The translations under genes and the position numbers were made by a program. The notes under the pieces are model-generated. The model made no database searches. It was given only the letters and a program-made list of their open reading frames with translations, and was not told where the DNA came from. From IMG/VR virus record IMGVR_UViG_3300009159_000106, positions 1 through 46,300 of that record: a DNA stretch of 46,300 nt. One strand, given 5' to 3'. Origin of the DNA: a virus. Every line of letters begins with the position of its first letter. Within the stretch, counting starts at the first letter, position 1. Of this stretch, positions 41,101 to 46,300 are shown one piece after another.

Positions 41101-44100
41101 GTTTAAGTAATGCTTTACGATAGGTAACATCAAATCTTGGAGCTAAACCAGATTGTATTTCTGCATAGACAAGATCTAATGCTGCTTTATTAAAAGGTAA
41201 TCCTGTGTTAGCTGAGTCTGTTTTAAACTGCGCCATGACTGTAGTAACCACATAATCTCTAAAGAAAGGATCAGCAGCAAAGGTGGGATTAGTTACTTCT
41301 AATCCTTCTTTCCACCTATCAATACTATTTTGTCGAGCAACAGTAACATCTTCTAACAAATTAACTAGAGCTGCGTCTTTATTACCTTTACGATATTCAG
41401 CAACAGAAGTTCTAACTGTTAGTGGTAAGTTTTCAAGTTCAAGATCTGTAATAGAATTAATGTAAGCATCAGGATCAAATGCTGGTACTGTGCTTATTAA
41501 TTTTTCATAGTGAGCTTGAGCTTGAACTCTAGCATCTGCAACAGATCTAATCTGTGTAAAGTTAACAAGTTTTTTATTTTCAGCAAAGATCATCCATGCT
41601 CTTGCTGTACCTTCAGCTTTAATCTTATCTGCTTTAATACTATCAAGAGTATCTTCATCTAGATCTCGTCCGGTTTTTTCTTTAAACTTGGTAGCTAAGT
41701 CACTAGCATTACTAGCAATAACTAAACCACCAGCAAGTTTATTCTCTCCACGACCAAGTAGTTTACCAACAACGGCACCAAATTGATCATTGAGTGAAGC
41801 CTCAACCATTGAGATAGAGTTACTAATTCTTGTTCCCTTATCCGTCTGAACGACAGACAGAGAAGGAGCAAGATCTCTCTTAAACTTATTTTGCTTAAGA
41901 GCTGTAGTCATTGCCGATACCAAGTCTGGAACTGAGATAGCATCATTAGCTGCGGTGTCTAGCTCTGTAATTTTTTTGATTAAGGCACTAGCTACCGTGT
42001 AATGATCTGAAGAGTTAAAGACACTAGCAGCAAAAATAATACTTTCCTTTAAATCCTTAAGCACTCTCTTAAATAGAGAAACTTCTACAGGCTTGAGAGC
42101 TGCAATAACAGAATATGTTTCTGCTTCGGTAAACAAAACAAGTGAGAAAGTATTAACAAATGTTTCTTCCATGTTCTGTAAATGATACGAGGTAAGGTAT
42201 CCCGATGCCAGCAGAGGATCTGCTAGGGTTGCAACATTAATGTTAAGAAGCGTTGATGCTTTAGAATCTTTAATCAGATTGTTGTATAACTTTAAAGCGT
42301 TGAGATAAATATCACCAGTGGCTGCAGCTTGGAAGTATGCATGCCCTAACTCATGGAGGACAGCAAGTGTTCGCATATTGGATGACTTGTCATCTGAAGT
42401 AGAATTGATTCTAACTATTTTCTTCTTAGTGTCAAAGTCTGCAAGGCGAGTACCCTGTGGTTTTCCATCTTTGCTAACAAAAGCTTCGACACTATATTTA
42501 ATATCAAAGGCTTTAGAATCAAAGTTAAGATGAACAACAGAAGCTAAAAGCAACTCTCTATCAGTCTTAGTAATAATATTCTTAGCTACAAGTTCTTCTG
42601 TGAAGTCAAAGAATCGTTGAGCATGTTCCTTATTACCTGTGACCAAAGAAACGAATAGAGAAACATCTTCTCTAAGTTTGGCAATAAGAGCCGTTCGTTT
42701 TGGATCTAGTCGTTTTAGACTTAAAGATTTTTTAATATCTTCATGGAGTCTATTGACTGGAGTATATGCTTCTCCCGAAATGTTTGCCTTGATAGCATCT
42801 ACGGTACTGTCGCTGACAGTGTTGGTTAGTGCAAGTTCAGTAACTGTACTATCAACAATATCTAAAACTTCCTTTGGTAGATCAGCAGTAAGTTCAGCTT
42901 TCTTTGATGGGTTGGCTACGATCTCTCGTGCTGTTTCCAACAAACTAACTGCAGCTTTTTCAGCTGATTCATTCTTGGCTGCTGCGGTAACCACAGTAGA
43001 TCTAGCATCGGCAACATGTTCAGTAATAGTTTTACGAGGTCCTTTAACACCACCAAGACTTTCACTAAGAGCCTTACGCTCTGGCTTAGACAAAGACTTG
43101 GTATAGTTTTTAATCATAGCTCGCCGCTGTGTTTCCATAGTGGCATAGATCTTATCACGAGCGGGGGTTAATAGACCTGCTTCTTTTTCCTTGCGTCTGG
43201 TAGTAACCAGATGCTCTTCGGCTGCATGTAGAATCCGTAGTCTATCTGTGGTTCCCATGTCACCAAAGGTTTCACCCTTCCCAGTAAGGGAAGCGCGTTC
43301 CTCAACTGCGTCACCAGCTGAGTTCTTACGAGACAACTCTGTAACAAACTCAATGATGTTACTCAGAGTACCATTAGTACCTGTGCGTTCGGCATAGGCT
43401 TGTCTGGTTTCATTGTCCAAGCGTCTGGTCATAGGGACATCAGGGGTTGCTGTAGCAGCCTCAGGAGTCACTGCAGCACGAGCATCGGTACGATCTCTAG
43501 CTGTGGTAGTCTCTGCTTGGATGCGCTCAGGAGTCGGCTCTACGCCCTCTAGGATAGATTCAGTAATAACCTTTTCTGGTACTGGCAAGTCTACAACCAC
43601 TTCTTTACGAGTTAACTTCTTATTAAAGTAACCTATGGTTTCCCCAAGGCGTGTGCCTTCATAAGTAAAGCGTTTGTCTGTACTCATACGAACTACAGCA
43701 TCCCCAACAGGGGCAACATTAACACCCTTAAGTCTGTTTAGAAAAGCTCCAGCAGTACTACCAATAACTGTAGGTAGTAAACCAAAACCAACTCCACCAA
43801 GTGCAAAGCCTTCGCCACCAGCCCAAGCAATGCTTGCAATATCATAGTCTTTCTGACTTTCTGGATCGGCATAGTTAAGGGCTGCACTATAAGCAATCAG
43901 CTTGTTCTGTCGGGCAGTTTCTTGTAGGGCATTACCTACACCAAAGATAGCACCTGTCATTACTGCAGAGTTTAACATTCCTAAGTTCTTAGCATAGGAT
44001 GGAGCCATACCTAAAGGAAGCTTGGCAATTGTTTCAACCACATTTCGAGCTACTCTAAAAGTAGTTAGACCTGTGGTTGCTGTAGTTGCGGTTGAAACAG

Positions 44101-45109
44101 CAATAGATGGTATCAAACTAATACCAAATGTTGCAGCTGCTGCACCTAATTCTAAAGCGGCAAATGGAATACTATCCGGAGAATTGATAACACCACCAAC
44201 TAAGTTATCAACTAGTAATCTACCAGTATCAACCCATTGTGGTTTATATTGTTCAATTCTTTGTTGAACATTATTTTTAACTAAGACTTCATTAATTCTA
44301 TAGTTAGCTTCATCTTCGTTTGTTGCGGTATAAATTAAATTAGGTGATATATTATTTTCTATAAAACCTTGTTTAACTCGTGGATCTAAAGCATCCCACC
44401 ACAACTCAGGATCAAATGACGGATCAACTTTATTACGAATAGCAAGGATGTCATCAACACCTCTAGCTATATCTAAATCACTCTTACCTAAAAAAAGACT
44501 ATATAAAGTAGACTGAGAAAGCAAACCTTCTTTGGTTGAGAAACCCAATCTTTCTTTAACTGTTTTTCTAGCTAATCCATATTGCAAAAGCTCTTCAGCT
44601 TTTTGTAATCGCTGTTGAGTTGGAGTTAAAACATTTGGGTTTTGTTCTTCTTGATTTGCAATAGGTGCTAAGAGTTTAACTAGACCTCTAGCCTTATCAA
44701 GCTTCTCTGGAGTTAAATCACTATCGCCATACTTAACTACAGCTAAAGGATTTCTACCCATAATAGCAGCTCGCATTGCTGCTCCTTTTGAATAGTCTTG
44801 AAACTCATTAGGTCCAAACCCAAACCATTCTGCCATCTTATTAACAATACCTTGCTGTCCTCCTTGTAAGGAAGACAACAAGTTGGTATTAGCAAGATAC
44901 TCATTAAAGGTATCTCGTTCTACTACTTCATTAGGATAAGTTAAAACCCATGCATTAGGGTCTAGTTTTTTAGAGACATCGGGAATATTAAGATCACCTT
45001 GCATTCCCATAAGAAACTGTACATCACTTGTATAAGTTTTAAGACTAAGCCTTGGTGTCTCCGCTGGTGACTCCGGTACTATAGGAAAGTTGTTTACATA
45101 ATCAATCAT
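32096..45109 (-). CDS. Giant multidomain virion protein (4337 aa)
   Basis: A 4337-residue protein, probably an internal virion or ejection protein. It has hydrophobic segments near residues 310-345 and 430-455; HELGH at 919-923 with a later EETFVNTFS (metallopeptidase-like); and SGWCTQDYMAAP with a GGDFWTYIHKGKP segment near 1375. A leucine-rich-repeat-like block spans about 1540-1970 with units such as LPNLTSIGGSI and LPQLETIGGDV. A second metal site HEVMH lies at 2046-2050 with EAIGYIVEEAM after it. A sigma-factor-like stretch lies near 2577-2737, and Pro/Thr-rich linkers lie near 2900-3240. The long helical C-terminal part resembles large polyvalent phage proteins. A good ribosome binding site (AAAGGATATGA) precedes the start. 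Injection with the DNA is inferred from T7 gp16-like context. Confidence 0.8.
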   Translation of the reverse strand: MIDYVNNFPIVPESPAETPRLSLKTYTSDVQFLMGMQGDLNIPDVSKKLDPNAWVLTYPNEVVERDTFNEYLANTNLLSSLQGGQQGIVNKMAEWFGFGPNEFQDYSKGAAMRAAIMGRNPLAVVKYGDSDLTPEKLDKARGLVKLLAPIANQEEQNPNVLTPTQQRLQKAEELLQYGLARKTVKERLGFSTKEGLLSQSTLYSLFLGKSDLDIARGVDDILAIRNKVDPSFDPELWWDALDPRVKQGFIENNISPNLIYTATNEDEANYRINEVLVKNNVQQRIEQYKPQWVDTGRLLVDNLVGGVINSPDSIPFAALELGAAAATFGISLIPSIAVSTATTATTGLTTFRVARNVVETIAKLPLGMAPSYAKNLGMLNSAVMTGAIFGVGNALQETARQNKLIAYSAALNYADPESQKDYDIASIAWAGGEGFALGGVGFGLLPTVIGSTAGAFLNRLKGVNVAPVGDAVVRMSTDKRFTYEGTRLGETIGYFNKKLTRKEVVVDLPVPEKVITESILEGVEPTPERIQAETTTARDRTDARAAVTPEAATATPDVPMTRRLDNETRQAYAERTGTNGTLSNIIEFVTELSRKNSAGDAVEERASLTGKGETFGDMGTTDRLRILHAAEEHLVTTRRKEKEAGLLTPARDKIYATMETQRRAMIKNYTKSLSKPERKALSESLGGVKGPRKTITEHVADARSTVVTAAAKNESAEKAAVSLLETAREIVANPSKKAELTADLPKEVLDIVDSTVTELALTNTVSDSTVDAIKANISGEAYTPVNRLHEDIKKSLSLKRLDPKRTALIAKLREDVSLFVSLVTGNKEHAQRFFDFTEELVAKNIITKTDRELLLASVVHLNFDSKAFDIKYSVEAFVSKDGKPQGTRLADFDTKKKIVRINSTSDDKSSNMRTLAVLHELGHAYFQAAATGDIYLNALKLYNNLIKDSKASTLLNINVATLADPLLASGYLTSYHLQNMEETFVNTFSLVLFTEAETYSVIAALKPVEVSLFKRVLKDLKESIIFAASVFNSSDHYTVASALIKKITELDTAANDAISVPDLVSAMTTALKQNKFKRDLAPSLSVVQTDKGTRISNSISMVEASLNDQFGAVVGKLLGRGENKLAGGLVIASNASDLATKFKEKTGRDLDEDTLDSIKADKIKAEGTARAWMIFAENKKLVNFTQIRSVADARVQAQAHYEKLISTVPAFDPDAYINSITDLELENLPLTVRTSVAEYRKGNKDAALVNLLEDVTVARQNSIDRWKEGLEVTNPTFAADPFFRDYVVTTVMAQFKTDSANTGLPFNKAALDLVYAEIQSGLAPRFDVTYRKALLKLTEDLVEIGDADNGWRRIPMSDVADPDFDLRVNQLQSCSASGWCTQDYMAAPYIQGGDFWTYIHKGKPTVAVRLENNNYNVGEMQGLANNGSVPIEHVDKINLLINSGKLPTLDATQIKAMQRANEVAIAEAAIKTAGGVQFKPTATHTQGRSGTPTAVKQLEIFAGTYAQTAIKCYRMPDGSVTLIGDGYLQLGDDLVSELLNVTELIGNFTIGTEERVRGTVRKVNRLPNLRKITGKLHINEDVDLPGLKTVTDGIQVNNYDIKINIDNLESLQGGLEFLEYRVNVKYGTRPVVSMKNLKLIEGAVDLITNNNIKVIMPALKKIDGKFTVATLGTYIVWQPNNRLTFESLTEVTEQITISSVNLPALIDHDGLLHLQENCSLPNLIGVDDLRLYAKTEADTLPSLKTIYDKFDYLTDVFLPQLETIGGDVVAFTHSDASLDLPNLTSIGGSIDFNNMGSAYTVYKLPRLSRVDGVVTINTDKAELPSLYSVGYLNVKHTSTIGDSFINGYRQSGAPVITLPSLVKVFKNCTFETPVSAPILKRVDGSLFITSKCLAPKLEIVNGDVTIKGKVDLSSLRLVGKNLHNFNIDTSLYALREVRGNLYLGPDHKLNKFPGISDGLKVGGDVLISKYTIDKQGVSAWDYMMVEVATDKLLGFRGIENRADLGDSFIRYSANGEVAGLYDPKSGLMFLVASALTDGTAPSVLAHEVMHGVATKAMEARALDLVNSRADTTATPEFQSFMAKVYDRMAKANVTDNPAEAIGYIVEEAMLAGRINGFSVIDNTFIAKIVDLFGEKIGSIIRDVVASVRARLYKNGMNMTLSVDDMLAFAKNGLHTLADGEATPVKDTTVKASTIANDNESINNFNNTVTQWLKSNTSQAQPNINPKNFRFSQGEVDLISNGLGDPSMIIAMAIVKSSGNEVINSDGKLTVHMKTLVDAYNSHKQAQFNSMLVKVTWLLTTQEFKQMAGMNLKERQTFIETKLFNAKKFKTGATEKTLLPATYQERDIADVYNVSYWGTTADSLINLLESGLETQTSSATKAKNKLKTPTDVLSVGDINTLLADVHGNKFLTATLIETLREHLNNNGLSDIAELVVMQHHKAYIKSLQSQGVFNIEEPTWSSQNIALDSISAFLSDKNSTHLALPILNKNIDPVLIKKLSERPNMTPEKVLVGIHKMIKDGSIVLNEITGKWEIPRKKIAVAVTDAATTDAIADGSQVLTLENLNDIAAKLFTKKLITDAQASIIFEKLDYVHSKIKDGTLTTENGLIRLAATMARNELLDEVRSRDGTTEDLVTKTGTEKDRKKGPSLVDLRSGKLKKTTLKEFKKTRYHAAIIWNNLSNNALFTEEEVSLVRGLLAFESDEALAKNSEEFLGKKKSASTIGSDRRALIEKFDSIGKAINYSPDDTPQSIQLKLARYIKTLDNVITETTTKPMKTTEVVADIAKTPVTPTVPNPVDTGSRLLEKQALAAKLVNKNPDPVITPSTKVDEGTLFRATSETTGGKPEAVLRPEKQVDAIIENSEVSTKEAVSFVPKKPLTMTMTSAEFMANPVKMASTMKVADRMGVDALVFSDGVVMPIKKDAPVVIGKVETNVKPGVESVTTLTVTKGVPTKRVREKKPPVKAEPIAEKTVEATTVTDVAPPPAPAVAPEEPIGVVRDGAPVRVTKTGGIEGPTPVKTVSEVVKTTETERIERIVNDDKDLLRDNGMDQGFLKLFLKNYWTRMQNIDLSRDTYSPTLLSLWTKFVTINKAIVEANRAVFGDDGVAKFWITVDKLRAENIKKLATVPGHKSMSERQLMVLAAKEVGDAYMPPILLDELNIVNTAEGTFTLTAKETKTPRKKVSDATKDESPVPVPPEPTPVPAPKAGEEVSEVIPLKPVQETPRADVAPLIKEATTNSEENASVLLRQSSLIGAIFGGSERASRNWWRAMNSWMANATQSASKTGQTIRNLQKNIRFLARLFEDNRAQTGHLTAAGKEAFRTARQCKSDEARLITRIARQQLLVNKRLKDSGLAADKIRAVGVLSYTKLSEGVNVTPADLVALGLSPELSKEVATETNVLLKVLRQTNQTILDLQADTGLGHVSSHDGTPLDPMKYAPIQLNHETFGAMSPTERATFVAALVKARRARKLKTPVLDINTLIVLGWLDVAPSKEARGTVLFAGDREFRAGDSTNSLSPETLAGLKEAEYPITIGEQKILEQLANKADSHNFFMLKANGVSTLYRMPKVINDLSKADQLRYAEAVGGNKALYTQRWQDYLKGKDLIEAEMDEMLDFKTKKGAYSEYNRKTGTNIDRPLMRVGQEEQKALAIPGIIPEEVLADPIILKHIRTNLAEAYNYFLNGRAFELIFQKELDRLLGTRGVTMIDIFQHVGVQAREDLEAIAVAENWSKGQTEARLSDIDSGMARLREEYMYNADTLPMLPYQDQYAARISLALMKTKIAPGYFFGALPELIMETLKASPLAIPRTLIQNLRYLAGDLRFSKNALMNNSELGDMIFGLENIKHDFSSRFLGEVGQGAFELDSKLKTKFVNSSPSQGVIDTGIHGLETVSKVAESIGSLQAITNMTRAMAKTRVQRMLYKHIKKGRIQKLLTALEDPKLMKIMQDYMVAAETDAAAERKLWKQFSTIARQYGFGFNPQEALVFLKYGLNSVEKIKHLEYLIKGTDPKGDGRVNIHDMVDMYWQAKNKPVVGIKPEVLEQVISSYAHTLEDLVVKTSSPEPTGLGKVTTIDSKTALGKLWYALGSYLRGFQDSVILDYGSRSTLHYLAANMVLYGTIDTLIGLFREWIAGREGEDIVEEFSENPSAFAVRVAKSAPILGTSQAALEAVLSGFSYMAGGTWRSYGTPMESIGIGAAASAAEDIYRGAKGIAEQATAEQTDYTKVAKGVGDIVAVNSLLNRSPFAVAARSLEASGTLEQKGALQSYLDAIQREPYPYAKLQRQQQRNPTPSALPPTQPRNFMLEEQAIEKARLKQAGKPYSGDMSKGIAGVSGSLGDLLGNAQ

Positions 45110-45146
45110 TCATATCCTTTCTGGGGGCAGTGCGCCATAAAGAGGA

Positions 45147-46300
45147 TTACTTTTGTAGCAATCGTTTTGTAATTGTTTTAATCCAGAGATCATCTGGAGT
45201 GAATTTAGTTGCTCTGCTTTGAGGCAGTAACCAATGCATTAAAAAGTCTTGTCGGAGATCTGCAAATTGTTTTGGATCTCTTAACTTTAATTCAAACTGT
45301 CGGAATAGTTCATACTCCTTTATTTTGTCTTGTTGTTTTTTATTTAGATCATAAGGTTGAACTACTTTGTTATCAATTGCTGCAATTCTTTGCTCAACAT
45401 TATAAGCTTCTACTGCAGTATCTATCCACTGTTTTTCTACCTGTGGATCTAAAGGAAAGGTCGATGAATCAATAGAAGCAATAGCTTCATTGACAGTCAT
45501 AAACTGTGTGGATCCTTGTTTCTCTTTTAATACACGATCATTTTTTAAAGCGGTTCTAATCTGATACTCAAGAGCAGCTGGTTCCCACTTCTTTGCTACA
45601 AAATCTGCAATAACTTTCATATAAATAGATTTAGAAACACCATACATAGGTTGCTCATCTTCATCAAGAATTTCTTGAATAACTCTAGTTGATGTTTGTT
45701 TATCAAATGCCGATAAAAGAAAGTTTGCTGTATCTTGTGGAAGATTTTTAACATCTTCATCTCGTGTTCTAAGAATAGAAATAGGATCACCAATGGTTTG
45801 TGACAATACCGAATCTAAGTTGTTTTGTGCAAGAGCTTCACTAAGTTCTGCAGACTTTAAACTTTTATAGCCACGCTCTTGTAAGTTTCTTCCTAATTCT
45901 TGGAATGGATCTGGACTTGTTCCTGTGTCTTGCATTGCATTTGGAATAGCTTGTAGTAAAGCAACAGGAGCAGAAGGCTTAGGCTTCTCTGTTATTGGAT
46001 ATCTAGAGTTACCCGGCAAGGCAAACTTAGCAGGAAGGTCTGACCATTCTTCTGGTAGCTCCCCTGTCTCTAAGTAAAGACCAGCAAAGTCGTAAGTTTT
46101 AATTTCTAACTTGGTTGCCGGATCAATTGAAGACATCAGATCATTTCGGTTTAAGAAACTAGCCATGTCCTTTTGAAAAGCTTTAATACTACTTGATGGT
46201 AATACAGTTTGCTTTTTAAAAGATGCTTCAATGGGCGTTTGAGTTGCAGCCCCAAGCATACTTTTAACGGTGCTTTTAATTGTATCTGCATTTTTATTAT
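45147..46300 (-). CDS. Large virion protein (partial, 5' end beyond window)
   Basis: The frame is open through the right edge. An internal ATG lies at 46259, but in-frame codons continue upstream to 46300 without a stop (NKNADTIKSTVKS before MLGAATQ), so the true start is probably outside the window. At least 383 residues are visible. They are mostly helical and charged (GYKSLKSAELSEALAQNNLD, LNKKQQDKIKEYELFRQFEL), with no catalytic motif seen. Its position just upstream of the giant gene suggests an internal virion protein of the T7 gp14-gp16 class. The role is inferred from context. Confidence 0.6.
   Translation of the reverse strand, partial: NKNADTIKSTVKSMLGAATQTPIEASFKKQTVLPSSSIKAFQKDMASFLNRNDLMSSIDPATKLEIKTYDFAGLYLETGELPEEWSDLPAKFALPGNSRYPITEKPKPSAPVALLQAIPNAMQDTGTSPDPFQELGRNLQERGYKSLKSAELSEALAQNNLDSVLSQTIGDPISILRTRDEDVKNLPQDTANFLLSAFDKQTSTRVIQEILDEDEQPMYGVSKSIYMKVIADFVAKKWEPAALEYQIRTALKNDRVLKEKQGSTQFMTVNEAIASIDSSTFPLDPQVEKQWIDTAVEAYNVEQRIAAIDNKVVQPYDLNKKQQDKIKEYELFRQFELKLRDPKQFADLRQDFLMHWLLPQSRATKFTPDDLWIKTITKRLLQK

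Noticed and set aside
46238-46260. TTGGGGCTGCAAC near the right edge, similar to the promoter core
   Set aside because: It matches only TTGGGGCT, lies in coding sequence and lacks the ATAG half.
1-46300. Temperate lifestyle genes
   Set aside because: No integrase, excisionase, repressor or partition gene was seen, although part of the genome lies outside the window.

Overview
The window is part of a lytic, T7-like podovirus genome, probably from an aquatic or marine bacteriophage. Supporting signs are a single-subunit T7-type RNA polymerase, a T7-type DNA polymerase and primase-helicase, a T7-type portal, and a nucleotide-scavenging set typical of aquatic podoviruses (B12-dependent ribonucleotide reductase, ThyX, dUTPase, a dNMP kinase-like protein). 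Every convincing gene is on the minus strand, so transcription runs from right to left. Genes are packed with 4-base or longer overlaps. No integrase, repressor, CRISPR array or insertion sequence was seen.

Layout in the direction of transcription. (1) 46300-32096: the late module ends with a large virion protein cut by the window edge and a 4337-residue giant protein. The giant protein carries two HExxH metallopeptidase motifs, a leucine-rich-repeat-like block and a segment resembling an ECF sigma factor. (2) 32095-31126: about 1 kb without genes, holding a terminator-like hairpin, a GC-rich block, iteron-like repeats and a run of inverted repeats. It lies between the end of the late genes and the start of the early genes. 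In a T7-like genome that is where the physical ends would be, so this sequence probably comes from a circularised or permuted assembly. (3) 31125-23121: about two dozen small early genes of unknown function, including two tandem paralogue pairs, small membrane peptides, a DUF932-like protein and tRNA genes for Lys(UUU), Leu(UAA), Arg(UCU) and Ile(UAU). (4) 23103-8038: RNA polymerase, a calcineurin-like phosphoesterase, a short citrate-synthase-like protein that lacks catalytic residues, an ssDNA-binding protein, RusA, a terminator, ThyX, primase-helicase, DNA polymerase, a DUF4406-like protein, a possible papain-like protein, dNMP kinase, 5'-3' exonuclease, dUTPase and ribonucleotide reductase. 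(5) 8034-1: virion genes, with the portal, a LamG-like tail protein, an SGNH-hydrolase-like fibre, several tiny lysine-rich ORFs and the start of a scaffold-like gene. The major capsid, tail tube, terminase and lysis genes are not in the window and presumably lie beyond its edges.

A 17-20 bp motif (core AATAGTTGGGGCTACTA on the minus strand) occurs four times, at 32.1, 27.7, 18.9 and 10.5 kb, each just ahead of a gene block. It is the best candidate for the promoter of the phage RNA polymerase. The most unusual points are the citrate-synthase-like pseudoenzyme, the composite giant virion protein, the early-region hairpin array and a degenerate tRNA-like sequence between intact tRNAs. All functions are inferred by reading motifs by eye; no database search was run.
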